Source: Desulfobacteraceae bacterium
GTDB taxonomy: Bacteria; Desulfobacterota; Desulfobacteria; Desulfobacterales; SKZT01
Reading direction: 5' to 3'
NCBI GenBank assembly: GCA_011389745.1
Contig: JAABTQ010000019.1
Coordinates: 1 to 57,390 of the forward strand
Length of the DNA stretch: 57,390 nucleotides
Part shown: piece by piece, positions 8,283 to 17,690 of the stretch
How positions within the stretch are numbered: position 1 is the first letter of the stretch
Layout of the letters: the number at the start of each line of letters is the position of its first letter
Position numbers and translations under genes: made by a program
The notes under the pieces: generated by a model
The model's database searches: none
Seen by the model: only the letters and a program-made list of their open reading frames with translations
What the model was told of the DNA's origin: nothing

Positions 8283-9494
8283 ATGCCGGTTTATGTTTGG
8301 GAAGGCAAAAACAATATGGGTGGGGTTCAAAAAGGCGAGATGGAAGCAGCAAGCGATGCAATCATCCGGGCTACTTTGAGCAGGCTAAGAATTTCGCCTA
8401 CAAAGATTAAGAAAAAACCCAAAGATCTCTTGGAGAATGTCACTTTTCTCCAGCCAAAAGTCAAAGAGGCTGATATAATCTTGTTCTGCCGTCAATTTTC
8501 AACGATGATTGATGCAGGGCTTCCAATTATACAATGTCTTGACATTCTTTATTCTCAGCAGGAAAATAAGACATTCAAAAAGATGCTGAAAGATATTAAG
8601 GATTCCGTGGAAAGCGGATCTACCCTTGCGGAGGCTTTGAAAAAATATCCGGAGCAATTCAATAATCTTTTTGTCAACATGATCGCCGCGGGTGAGGCCG
8701 GTGGTATTTTGGATACCATCTTAAAGCGTCTTTCTAATTATTTAGAAAAAACTGCAAAACTCAAAGCCCGTGTTAAAGGGGCCATGACCTATCCGATTGT
8801 TACAATGATTATTGCGGTCATTGTTGTGGCTGTGATTCTTGTATTTGTTATACCGGTTTTTCAGGAAATGTTCGCTGACTTTGGAAGTGAACTTCCCATT
8901 TTTACTCAATTTGTTGTCAATATGAGTAACTTTGTAAAATCCAATATTCTTTACATCATTGGCGCGGTTGTCTTGTTTTTTTATGCATTCAAACGCTTTT
9001 ATAAAACCGAAAAAGGTCGTTCTATTATAGACAGACATATTTTAAATCTGCCCGTTTTCGGAATATTACTTCGTAAAGTGGCTGTGGCAAAATTTACCCG
9101 GACCATGGGCACAATGCTGTCAAGCGGCGTGGCAATTTTGGAAGCGTTGAATATTGTTGCCAGAACCGCCGGCAACATGACTATTGAAAAAGCCATTTAC
9201 AAGGTGAGGACAGACATTGCCGAAGGGCGAACCATGTCGGACCCCCTGGCTGAAAGTGGGGTTTTTCCGGCAATGGTATGCCAAATGATTGCGGTAGGCG
9301 AATCTACGGGGGCATTGGATGCCATGTTGGAAAAAATTGCTGATTTTTACGAAGAACAGGTGGATCAGGCTGTTGATAATCTGACATCCCTGATTGAACC
9401 TTTCATGCTGGTTTTTTTGGGCGTGACTATCGGTGGTTTGGTTGTGGCCATGTATTTGCCGATATTTAAGATGGCGGGTGCCATTTCAGGATAG
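8283..9494 (+). CDS. pilC: Type II secretion F-family / type IV pilus inner-membrane protein PilC
   Basis: 403 aa from the ATG at 8283, chosen because GGAGG at 8271-8275 precedes it and MPVYVWEGKN is the usual PilC beginning; the TTG at 8253 is less likely. Two T2SSF domains are visible (about residues 60-185 and 265-390), the first starting FCRQFSTMIDAGLPI and the second KFTRTMGTMLSSGVAILEAL, with three membrane helices (about 170-195, 220-245, 375-398). PilC is the platform protein on which the PilB/PilT ATPases act. It is followed by a PilS-like kinase 8 bases away. Neither pilB, pilT nor a pilin is in the window. Confidence 0.93.
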   Translation: MPVYVWEGKNNMGGVQKGEMEAASDAIIRATLSRLRISPTKIKKKPKDLLENVTFLQPKVKEADIILFCRQFSTMIDAGLPIIQCLDILYSQQENKTFKKMLKDIKDSVESGSTLAEALKKYPEQFNNLFVNMIAAGEAGGILDTILKRLSNYLEKTAKLKARVKGAMTYPIVTMIIAVIVVAVILVFVIPVFQEMFADFGSELPIFTQFVVNMSNFVKSNILYIIGAVVLFFYAFKRFYKTEKGRSIIDRHILNLPVFGILLRKVAVAKFTRTMGTMLSSGVAILEALNIVARTAGNMTIEKAIYKVRTDIAEGRTMSDPLAESGVFPAMVCQMIAVGESTGALDAMLEKIADFYEEQVDQAVDNLTSLIEPFMLVFLGVTIGGLVVAMYLPIFKMAGAISG

Positions 9495-9502
9495 GTGTCT
9501 TA

Positions 9503-10789
9503 TTGAAAAAGGCGGAGCTGGATTCTTTTCGAAGTTTAAAATGGCTCATGTTTATTAGGGTCATTTTCACCACGCTTCTTTTAGGCTCCGCCATAATGCT
9601 TCAACTTCGAGATTCTTCCTTTCAGAATTTTCCAATTCAGGTCCTGTATGGGCTGATTATTTTTGTATTTTTCCTCTCCTTTATTTATTCAGTGCTCATT
9701 AAATGGGTAAAGCGGTATGAGTTGCTTGCATATACCCAGATCAGCGTTGATACTTTTGTGGTGACAATGATTATTTTGGTCACCGGCAGCTTTTCAAGCA
9801 TTTTCTCCTTTCTTTATCTTCTCGTAATTATTTATTCCAGCATACTTCTATATAGAAAGGGCAGTCTGATTATTGCAGCGCTTTGCAGCATCCAATACGG
9901 GGTGCTGGTAACCCTTGAATATTATGGAATTTTAAAGCCCCTGGGCGCTGAATCCGAAATTATCATTCTTCACAACGATTGGAGTTATGTCCTTTACAAA
10001 ATCATAATTACCATGGTGGCGTGTTTTGCCGTGGCCTTTTTAAGCAGCCTCCTTTCGGAAAGGGAGCGAAGGACCAAAAAAGAACTCCGGACCATGGAAG
10101 ACCATTTCAAAAGAGTGGAGAAGTTGGCAGCTATCGGGGAAATGGCTGCAGGGCTTGCTCATGAGATTAAAAACCCATTGGCCTCGTTATCGGGATCCAT
10201 TCAGATTTTGCGCCAAGAAGTTCGATATGATCCGGTCCACGACAAATTAATGCAAATTGTTCTGAGGGAGACGGATCGGCTAAGTTCCCTGGTTGGGGAT
10301 TTCCTCATGTTTGCAAAACCACCGGCGGGAAAATCTTTGCCTTTGGAACTTGAGCGGGTGGTGCAGGAGACGGTATCACTTTTTGAAAAAGGAAAAGCCT
10401 GTCAGGATTGTATTTGCATTACCAAGGATTATTTATCCGGAATTTGGGTCAATATGGATCCTATGCATTTAAGGCAGGTACTATGGAACCTTTTATTAAA
10501 TGCTGCCGAAGCGATCGAAAATCAGGGTGAAATTCATATCCGTATATATTTGCAAAAAGACGATTTTGCGGTCGTGGAGATTTTCGACACCGGATGCGGT
10601 ATGGCAGCCGAGCAGATACAATCGATCTTTGATCCGTTTTATACCACAAAACCCAACGGTACCGGTTTAGGGCTTTCCATCGTGCACAGTATTTTAAAAT
10701 CTTATGAAAGCCGGCTCGATGTGGAGAGCGAAAAAAATGAGGGATCCAAAATGATCCTGAGAATAAAGAAAATTGAACCTCCAACTTAA
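9503..10789 (+). CDS. pilS: PilS-like membrane sensor histidine kinase
   Basis: 428 aa. About six membrane helices fill residues 14-180, followed by a short linker, a HisKA domain with the phosphoacceptor in AAGLAHEIKNPLASL, an N box (LWNLLLNAAEAIE), a G1 box (DTGCGMA) and a G2 box (NGTGLGLSIV). This is the layout of PilS, which phosphorylates PilR to switch on pilin genes with sigma-54. The start is TTG at 9503, 8 bases after the pilC stop, with AGG upstream. No PilR-type regulator follows, so the partner is encoded elsewhere and the name rests on topology and the pilC neighbour. Confidence 0.8.
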   Translation: MKKAELDSFRSLKWLMFIRVIFTTLLLGSAIMLQLRDSSFQNFPIQVLYGLIIFVFFLSFIYSVLIKWVKRYELLAYTQISVDTFVVTMIILVTGSFSSIFSFLYLLVIIYSSILLYRKGSLIIAALCSIQYGVLVTLEYYGILKPLGAESEIIILHNDWSYVLYKIIITMVACFAVAFLSSLLSERERRTKKELRTMEDHFKRVEKLAAIGEMAAGLAHEIKNPLASLSGSIQILRQEVRYDPVHDKLMQIVLRETDRLSSLVGDFLMFAKPPAGKSLPLELERVVQETVSLFEKGKACQDCICITKDYLSGIWVNMDPMHLRQVLWNLLLNAAEAIENQGEIHIRIYLQKDDFAVVEIFDTGCGMAAEQIQSIFDPFYTTKPNGTGLGLSIVHSILKSYESRLDVESEKNEGSKMILRIKKIEPPT

Positions 10790-10947
10790 GCTTGACACCT
10801 TCGATTAAATACGTTAGCAAATCCAGTTTGATCCTAAATTTTATATAAAACAAATAGTTTTTATTCTCACACCTGATTTTTATTTTTGGCCTGTCGGAAG
10901 GAATACGAGGCAGCTTCTTCAGGTTTGATTAGAAAGCAGAGTTGAAA

Positions 10948-12435
10948 ATGGAAAAAGAAGGTACGATTTTGGAAAAACGAAAAGAAAAAATTCAACAGCT
11001 CAAAGAACAGAATATTAATCTGTTTCCGAATGATTTCAAAGTTAGTCATACGATAAAAGAGATTCTGGAGATGGTTGAGTCATCTCCTGAGACCCCTTCG
11101 GCGAAGCCTGTTGAGGATTTTAACGTGGCAGGACGAATGATGGCTGTCAACCGCTTTGGCAAAGCCTCATTTATTCGATTCAGAGACCGTACAGGCCAAC
11201 TCCAGGCCTATATTCGCAAGGATTTGGTGGGCGATGATGCTTATACATTGTTTAAGCAGCTTGATGTTGGAGATTTCATTGGATTAAGCGGTGAAATGTT
11301 TCAGACCAAAACCGGTGAATGGACTGTGCTGGCCAAGAAATTCCGTCTTTTGAGCAAATCCTGCAGGCCTCTTCCGGAAAAATTCCATGGACTTCGGGAT
11401 CCTGAAAAGCGCTACCGCCAGCGATATCTGGATCTTATTATGAATGGTGAAGTGCGTGATAAATTTCTGGTCCGGTCAAAAATTGTCAATGTCATCAGAG
11501 AATTTTTAAAAGCAAGAGATTTTTTGGAAGTTGAAACCCCCATGATGCAACTGATTCCGGGTGGTGCAGATGCGACTCCGTTTAAAACGCATCACAATGC
11601 ATTGGATATGGATCTTTATCTTCGGATTGCGCCTGAGCTTTATTTGAAACGCCTTGTGGTGGGAGGTTTTGAACGTGTTTTTGAAATTAACCGGAATTTC
11701 AGAAATGAAGGGGTCTCCACGCAGCATAATCCGGAATTTACCATGCTTGAGTTTTACCAGGCATATGCCGATTATCAGGATTTGATGGATCTGACGGAAA
11801 AAATGATTCGGTTCATAGCTCTACAGATCAGCGGCACCGAGCAGGTGGTTTATCAGGGAAATGCCATAGATTTTTCCGGGTCGTGGCGTCGGTTAACCCT
11901 GACTCAGGCTTTGGAGGAACTGGGTGGTGTCAAACCTGAGATGCTCAAGGATAAGGATGCGCTTTTGGGACTCGCCGCAGAAAAAGGGATTAAAGTAACC
12001 AAAACGAGACGGTTAGGAAAAATTATCACAAAAATGTTCGACGCTCTTGTAGAGCCAAAATTGATCCAACCTACTTTTATTACAGGTTATCCAGTGGAGG
12101 ATTCTCCCCTTTCAAGAAAAAGTGATCAATTCCCTGATTTGACGGATCGCTTCGAATTATTTATTGCCGGACGTGAACTGGCTAACGGTTTTTCCGAATT
12201 AAACGACCCTCAAGACCAGCGAGAACGGTTTCTTCAGCAGGTAGCAGACCGTGATGCCGGAGATCAGGAAGCCCATTTCATGGATGAAGACTACATAGAG
12301 GCTCTGGAATACGCAATGCCTCCTACAGCGGGTGAGGGTATCGGCATCGACCGTCTGGTGATGCTTTTTACCGATTCGGCGAGCATTCGGGAGGTCATTT
12401 TTTTCCCTCATATGAAATCCATTGATAGGGCGTAA
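10948..12435 (+). CDS. lysS: Lysyl-tRNA synthetase, class II
   Basis: 495 aa from the ATG at 10948 (a TTG two codons upstream is the alternative). An N-terminal OB-fold anticodon-binding domain (about 55-150) precedes a class II catalytic core with motif 2 RNEGVSTQHNPEFT and motif 3 GEGIGIDRLVML near the C-terminus. It charges tRNA-Lys. A 158-base AT-rich gap separates it from pilS and may hold its own promoter; TTGACA at 10792 lacks a clear -10 partner. It overlaps nothing and is followed by the Lol permease gene after 4 bases. Confidence 0.97.
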   Translation: MEKEGTILEKRKEKIQQLKEQNINLFPNDFKVSHTIKEILEMVESSPETPSAKPVEDFNVAGRMMAVNRFGKASFIRFRDRTGQLQAYIRKDLVGDDAYTLFKQLDVGDFIGLSGEMFQTKTGEWTVLAKKFRLLSKSCRPLPEKFHGLRDPEKRYRQRYLDLIMNGEVRDKFLVRSKIVNVIREFLKARDFLEVETPMMQLIPGGADATPFKTHHNALDMDLYLRIAPELYLKRLVVGGFERVFEINRNFRNEGVSTQHNPEFTMLEFYQAYADYQDLMDLTEKMIRFIALQISGTEQVVYQGNAIDFSGSWRRLTLTQALEELGGVKPEMLKDKDALLGLAAEKGIKVTKTRRLGKIITKMFDALVEPKLIQPTFITGYPVEDSPLSRKSDQFPDLTDRFELFIAGRELANGFSELNDPQDQRERFLQQVADRDAGDQEAHFMDEDYIEALEYAMPPTAGEGIGIDRLVMLFTDSASIREVIFFPHMKSIDRA

Positions 12436-12439
12436 TATC

Positions 12440-13672
12440 ATGTCTTTTGAACTTTTCGTCGGAACCCGTTATCTGAGAGCTAAGCAAAAAGAGACCTTTA
12501 TTTCTCTGATCACCATTCTTTCCATAGCTGGTGTAACCGTTGGCGTGATGGCACTCATTGTGGTCATTGCGGTGATGGCCGGTTTTGAATCCGATCTGAA
12601 ATCACGCATTCTGGGGATAGAATCCCATTTGGTGATTATGCGCCATGGCGGTCAGATGACCGATTATCAGCAAACCCTCAGTAAGGCGAGTTCTTATGAG
12701 GGAGTAATAGCCGTCACCCCATTTATTTATACCCAAACGATGTTACGTTCCGCCTCTGGTATTTCCGGTGCTGTTTTACGAGGCATCGAGCCGGATACCG
12801 CCAAGGATGTGATAAATATATTCAACGATGTTGTTCCTCCACAAAAACATGTTAAGACAGATGTGGAACCGGAAAATGAAGTGCCTGAAATAGTTCTGGG
12901 GAAGGAACTTGCCAGGCGTTTGGGGGTAAGGGTGAGTGATACGGTTTATTTGATATCGCCTGCGGGAATTTTATCTCCGATCGGCCATGTCCCGGCCATG
13001 AAACGGTTTCAGGTGTCCGATATTTTCGAATCGGGAATGTATGAATATGACGGTTCTCTGGCTTTTATACATTTAGAGGATGCTCAAAAAATTTTGCGCA
13101 TGGGAGATTCCGTAACAGGTATTGAGGTGCGTGTCAAAGACATTTATAAGGCCGGAGACATTGCAGAGAAAATTGTCAGCGAACTGGGATTTCCATATTG
13201 GGCCAGAGATTGGACACAAATGAACCAGAACCTGTTTGCGGCGTTAAAACTTGAAAAAACGGTGATGTTTATTATTCTGGCGCTGATTATTCTTGTAGCG
13301 GCATTTAATATTGCCAGTACATTGATAATGATGGTTATGGAAAAAACCCGGGATATTGCTATCCTGAAAGCCATGGGTGCTACGGATAAAAGCATCGGGA
13401 AAATTTTTGTGATCAAAGGAGTTGTCATCGGCGTTATTGGGACATTCATTGGGGTTACCCTCGGTTTTGTTTTGTGTAAACTCTTGGAAAAATATAAATT
13501 TATAGAACTTCCGGGTGATGTATACTACATTTCGACACTGCCTGTACGCATGGAACTGTTGGATATTGTTCTGATTGCAACGGCCGCTGTCGTTATTTGT
13601 TTTCTGGCCACCCTTTACCCGGCTCGCCAAGCTTCCAAACTAAACCCGGTCGAGGCAATTCGTTATGGTTGA
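12440..13672 (+). CDS. lolC: Lipoprotein-releasing ABC transporter permease LolC/LolE
   Basis: 410 aa from the ATG at 12440. It has the MacB/LolCE layout: a first membrane helix at about 20-47, a large periplasmic domain (48-260) and three helices near 268-295, 315-345 and 370-395. The start FELFVGTRYLRAKQKETF and the GATDKSIGKIF segment are characteristic. Together with LolD it extracts outer-membrane lipoproteins from the inner membrane and passes them to LolA. A single permease gene is present, so it probably acts as a homodimer (as proposed for LolF-type systems) and could equally be called lolE. The stop overlaps the lolD start by 8 bases. Confidence 0.92.
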   Translation: MSFELFVGTRYLRAKQKETFISLITILSIAGVTVGVMALIVVIAVMAGFESDLKSRILGIESHLVIMRHGGQMTDYQQTLSKASSYEGVIAVTPFIYTQTMLRSASGISGAVLRGIEPDTAKDVINIFNDVVPPQKHVKTDVEPENEVPEIVLGKELARRLGVRVSDTVYLISPAGILSPIGHVPAMKRFQVSDIFESGMYEYDGSLAFIHLEDAQKILRMGDSVTGIEVRVKDIYKAGDIAEKIVSELGFPYWARDWTQMNQNLFAALKLEKTVMFIILALIILVAAFNIASTLIMMVMEKTRDIAILKAMGATDKSIGKIFVIKGVVIGVIGTFIGVTLGFVLCKLLEKYKFIELPGDVYYISTLPVRMELLDIVLIATAAVVICFLATLYPARQASKLNPVEAIRYG

Positions 13673-14405
13673 TCAACATGAAAGAAACTCAAAAGAAACC
13701 GATGAAAAAGATGTCGGGAATTTTTCCCTTTCTTTTATCGAAGCAGTCGATCTGTGGAAAGGTTTTGACGATACCAAAGCCCGCATCGAAATCCTGAAGG
13801 GTGCTGATTTTCAAATTGCCTCGGCAGAAACCTTGGCCATTGTCGGACCCTCTGGTATTGGTAAATCCACTTTTTTAAATCTTTTAGGTACACTGGATCG
13901 CCCGGATAAGGGCAGTGTTTTATTTCAGGGTGAAAATGTTTTTCGGTTCGACAATGAAAAGCTTGCAAGGTTCCGAAATGAATCTATCGGGTTCGTTTTC
14001 CAATTTCATCATCTTCTCCCGGAATTCAGTGCACGGGAAAATGCCATGATGCCCTGTCTTATCCAGGGGATAAGCAAAGAAAAAGCCATGGAGGCCGCTG
14101 ACCATATTCTGGAGCGTGTGGGATTGGAAAACCGTTTGCATCATCGTGTCACGGACCTTTCCGGAGGGGAGCAACAAAGGGTTGCACTTGCACGTGCTTT
14201 AGTATTAAATCCTTCGGTGCTGTTAGCCGACGAGCCTACCGGAAACCTGGATAAAAAAAACAGCGAACAGGTCCACAATCTTCTTCTATCTTTAAATGAA
14301 GAGTTAGGCATGGTCTTGGTTGTTGTCACGCATAATATGGAACTTGCATCCTTGATGTCTAGACGTGTGACGATATTGGATGGACAAATGGCAGAAATGG
14401 ATTGA
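13665..14405 (+). CDS. lolD: Lipoprotein-releasing ABC transporter ATP-binding protein LolD
   Basis: 246 aa. The ABC ATPase begins near residue 23 after a polar N-terminal extension. Walker A is GPSGIGKST (61-69), the Q-loop is GFVFQFHHLLPEFSA, the signature LSGGEQQRVALARAL and Walker B VLLADEPTGNLD. These are the sequences of the LolD/MacB subfamily. It powers lipoprotein release by the LolC/E permease encoded just upstream; the 8-base overlap suggests coupled translation. bamA follows after 9 bases. Confidence 0.94.
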   Translation: MVDQHERNSKETDEKDVGNFSLSFIEAVDLWKGFDDTKARIEILKGADFQIASAETLAIVGPSGIGKSTFLNLLGTLDRPDKGSVLFQGENVFRFDNEKLARFRNESIGFVFQFHHLLPEFSARENAMMPCLIQGISKEKAMEAADHILERVGLENRLHHRVTDLSGGEQQRVALARALVLNPSVLLADEPTGNLDKKNSEQVHNLLLSLNEELGMVLVVVTHNMELASLMSRRVTILDGQMAEMD

Positions 14406-14414
14406 GGTTTTCTT

Positions 14415-17042
14415 ATGAAAAGACGTTATATTACCTTTTTAATGGCTCTGGTGTTCAGTTTTCCATCCTTGGCATATTCTTTGGAAAAAACGCAGGTATT
14501 GATTTTTCCATTTGAAATTTTTTCTGATCTGGATCGATCCCAACTTAAAGATGAAATTCCATCTATTATCGGAAAAAAACTTGCAGAAGCAGGGGCTGAA
14601 ATTGTTCAATTACCCGACGGAGTTTCCTATTCTGAGCCTATTGAAAAAAATGAGTATGCAAGGGAATTGGGCTTGGCAAGTGGAGCCGATCAGGTAATTT
14701 GGGGAAGCTTGACGTGGATTGGAAATAAATTCAGCCTTGATGTAAAAATGCAGGAAACTTTTTCGGAGAAAGCTCCTGAAATTTTTTATCAAGAAGGAGA
14801 GGGACCTGCTGATTTATCTCTCAGGCTGCAAAAACTTTCCGAGGAAATCAGTGTTAAACTTTTCAAACAGGAAATAGTGAGCGATGTCCTTGTGGAAGGG
14901 AACAGCCGCATTGAAGCCGATGCGATCAAACGACAGATCATTACTAAAACTGGAGATGTCTTATCTCCAAAAAGCCTTTCCCAGGATATAAAAAAAGTAT
15001 TTGACATGGGGTTTTTCGAAGATGTTCGCGTGGAGGCTGAAGACAGAGCCGATGGGAAGGCCATCATCTTCAAAGTAAAGGAAAAGTCTACGCTACGCCT
15101 CATTAAGGTCACAGGAAACACGGTTTTCAAAGATGATGAACTTCGTGAAAATTTGGATATACGCACTGGCTCCATTCTCAACCTTTTTCGTATCAACAGC
15201 AATCTTGAGCGTATCGAAACCATCTACAAAGAGAAAAATTACCACAATGTCAACGTGACTTATGAAATTGAAGAGTTGGAAAACAACCAGGCGGATTTGA
15301 CATTTGTGATCGATGAGGGAGATAAAATAAGGATCAGGAGCATCGTTTTCGAAGGAAACTCTACATATAGTGATAAAAAGCTCAAAGGTTTGATGAAAAC
15401 TTCCGAAAAGGGATTTTTTTCATGGCTGACATCTTCAGGAGATCTGAAAAAAGAAGATCTGAACCAGGACGCCGCCAGGCTCCAGGGTTTTTACCAGAAC
15501 AATGGATTCATTCAGGCCAGAGTAGGTGAACCCCAAGTCGATTTTATGGAAGATCAGATCAAGGTTACGATCAAAATTGACGAAGGTCGCCAGTTTAAGG
15601 TTGGGATGGTAGACATGAAAGGGGACCTGGTGATTTCCAAAGAAGAGCTGATGGAAAAAATCCAGCTAACCAAAGAGACATACTATAATCGGGAAGTTGT
15701 GCGAAATGATGTGCTGGCACTCACTGATATTTATTCCGATGAAGGGTATGCTTATGCGGATGTTTCTCCTCTTATCGAAAAAAATGATGAAACTCTTACC
15801 GTGGATATTACCTATACTATCAATAAAGGTCCGTTGGTCCACTTTGAAACAATTATCATTACAGGAAATACCAGGACCAGGGATAAGGTAATTCGACGTG
15901 AATTAAAAGTTCATGAGCACGAGACTTACAGCGGCCAGTTGCTAAAGCAAGGGGTTAGAAAGCTTTTTCAGCTTGATTACTTTGAAGATGTCAAGGTGGA
16001 TACGCAAAAAGGCAGTAGCGAGGATTCAATGATTCTAAGAGTTGATGTCAAGGAAAAACCCACAGGTGCATTCAGTTTTGGTGGTGGTTACAGCAGTGTG
16101 GAAAATATGTTTGTCATAGGCTCTGTCTCTCAAAGAAATCTTTTTGGCCGTGGACAGATTTTAGAACTGAAAGCTGCACTTGGTGGTGAATCCACAAGAT
16201 ACACTCTCAGTTTTACCGAGCCTTGGCTTTTTGACATTCCACTTTCCGCCGGTTTTGATTTGTATGACTGGAAAAGGGATTATGAGGAATATGACAAAGA
16301 TGCCAGGGGTGGAGCAATCCGGTTTTCTTACCCAATATTTGATTATACCCGCATATACACGTCTTATAAATATGAAACTGCAAAAATCGACGATATTAAC
16401 GTTGACGCTTCAAAAACTATAAAGGAACTGGCCGGAACAAATACTGAAAGCGCTATATCGGCAACTATCCGGTATGATACGAGAGACAAGCTTTTTAATC
16501 CCACAGAAGGGCAAAATCATGCTTTAACCGCTCAATATTCGGGGCTTGGCGGCGAAATCGGATTTACAAAATATACTGCTGAGCTTGGAGTTTACTTTCC
16601 TTTGTTCTGGGAGACAGTCGGTTTTATTCATACCGAAGGCGGTTATATTGACGATGTTTCAGGTAAATTGCTTCCGGATTATGAAAAATTTTATTTAGGC
16701 GGCATTAATTCTCTTAGGGGGTTTGATTGGCGCGATATCTACATACCGGATGAAGAAGGTGCCAAAACCGGCGGGTATAAGTATGTTCAATTAAACCTGG
16801 AGTATATATTTCCTCTGGTCGAAAAGGCGGGTCTTGTGGGGGTTGTGTTTTATGACACGGGAAATGTTTTCGGCAGGGATGAAAGTGTCGATTTTGGGAA
16901 TCTGAGGCATAGCACCGGGGCGGGTTTCAGATGGTATTCTCCATTAGGGCCTATTCGCCTGGAATACGGTCATATTCTGGATCGAGAGGATACGGATGAA
17001 GACAGCGGACAATGGGAATTTTCCATGGGTGCGGCTTTTTAA
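14415..17042 (+). CDS. bamA: Outer-membrane protein assembly factor BamA with extra N-terminal domain
   Basis: 875 aa, longer than the roughly 800 aa of enterobacterial BamA. Signal peptide 1-22 (cleavage after SLAYS). Residues about 24-150 form an additional domain that looks like the CsgG/TolB/LpoB fold (VLIFPFEIFS early, ELGLASGADQVIWGSLTWIG in the middle). Five POTRA domains follow (about 154-224, 225-305, 306-394, 395-476, 477-553), then the 16-strand barrel (554-875) with GGINSLRGFDWRD carrying the RGF lid motif and a terminal Phe. BamA folds and inserts outer-membrane barrels. It sits between lolD and a skp-like chaperone gene, the usual company. The role of the extra domain is unknown. 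Confidence 0.96.
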   Translation: MKRRYITFLMALVFSFPSLAYSLEKTQVLIFPFEIFSDLDRSQLKDEIPSIIGKKLAEAGAEIVQLPDGVSYSEPIEKNEYARELGLASGADQVIWGSLTWIGNKFSLDVKMQETFSEKAPEIFYQEGEGPADLSLRLQKLSEEISVKLFKQEIVSDVLVEGNSRIEADAIKRQIITKTGDVLSPKSLSQDIKKVFDMGFFEDVRVEAEDRADGKAIIFKVKEKSTLRLIKVTGNTVFKDDELRENLDIRTGSILNLFRINSNLERIETIYKEKNYHNVNVTYEIEELENNQADLTFVIDEGDKIRIRSIVFEGNSTYSDKKLKGLMKTSEKGFFSWLTSSGDLKKEDLNQDAARLQGFYQNNGFIQARVGEPQVDFMEDQIKVTIKIDEGRQFKVGMVDMKGDLVISKEELMEKIQLTKETYYNREVVRNDVLALTDIYSDEGYAYADVSPLIEKNDETLTVDITYTINKGPLVHFETIIITGNTRTRDKVIRRELKVHEHETYSGQLLKQGVRKLFQLDYFEDVKVDTQKGSSEDSMILRVDVKEKPTGAFSFGGGYSSVENMFVIGSVSQRNLFGRGQILELKAALGGESTRYTLSFTEPWLFDIPLSAGFDLYDWKRDYEEYDKDARGGAIRFSYPIFDYTRIYTSYKYETAKIDDINVDASKTIKELAGTNTESAISATIRYDTRDKLFNPTEGQNHALTAQYSGLGGEIGFTKYTAELGVYFPLFWETVGFIHTEGGYIDDVSGKLLPDYEKFYLGGINSLRGFDWRDIYIPDEEGAKTGGYKYVQLNLEYIFPLVEKAGLVGVVFYDTGNVFGRDESVDFGNLRHSTGAGFRWYSPLGPIRLEYGHILDREDTDEDSGQWEFSMGAAF

Positions 17043-17151
17043 AAAAGATACGACAAAAAATTGTTCAAATTATATTTTAACCGATTAGTTTAATGTCACT
17101 GAATATTTTTCGAAAACTAAAAAATATATAAGATAATTCAGGGGGTATCAC

Positions 17152-17679
17152 ATGAGGGATTATTTAAAAACTGCTCTTATTTCCATGTTTTTTGTTTTAG
17201 GTACTTTCATAAATCTTCAGGCGGCCGATGTTGCTAAGATCGGTCTGGTGGACTTTCAGAAAATACTTGATAATTCTACCTCGGGAAAAGCAGCGCAAGC
17301 GGAAATCAATAAAAAAGGCGAGATCATGGAAGCTGAAATCAAAAAGATGGGAGAGGAGGTTGAGGCGCTTAAAAACAACCTGGAGCGGGAGGCGCTAGTG
17401 ATGAGCCGGGAGGCTAAGGAAGAAAAAGAGCGGGAACTGAGAATCAAAATAAGCGATCTGAGGGCTCTCCAGAACAGGCATATGAAAACCTTCCAGGAGA
17501 CTGAAAGGGATCTGGTCCAAAAGATTCAAAAAGAAGTTATGGATCTGGTAAGAGAGATAGGTGCCAAAGAAGGTTACCAGTTGATTCTTGAAAAGCGTGA
17601 GAGCGGGGCCGTGTATTTTATCAATTCCATGGATATTACGGATCAAATTATAGCAGCCTACAATAAACAGAAATCATAG
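17152..17679 (+). CDS. skp: Periplasmic chaperone of the OmpH/Skp family
   Basis: 175 aa with a signal peptide (hydrophobic 9-22, cleavage near LQAADVAK). The mature part starts KIGLVDFQKILDNS, the OmpH family start, and residues about 45-135 form a long charged coiled coil, the tentacle arms that hold unfolded outer-membrane proteins. The C-terminal strand EGYQLILEKRESGAVYFIN closes the body domain. It works as a trimer between Sec and BamA. GGGGGT lies just ahead of the ATG. lpxD follows 11 bases downstream. Confidence 0.92.
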   Translation: MRDYLKTALISMFFVLGTFINLQAADVAKIGLVDFQKILDNSTSGKAAQAEINKKGEIMEAEIKKMGEEVEALKNNLEREALVMSREAKEEKERELRIKISDLRALQNRHMKTFQETERDLVQKIQKEVMDLVREIGAKEGYQLILEKRESGAVYFINSMDITDQIIAAYNKQKS

Positions 17680-17690
17680 AAGCTTACTAT

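Noticed and set aside
10792-10825. Promoter for lysS based on TTGACA at 10792
   Set aside because: No acceptable -10 box lies 16-18 bases downstream, so it was not listed as a feature.
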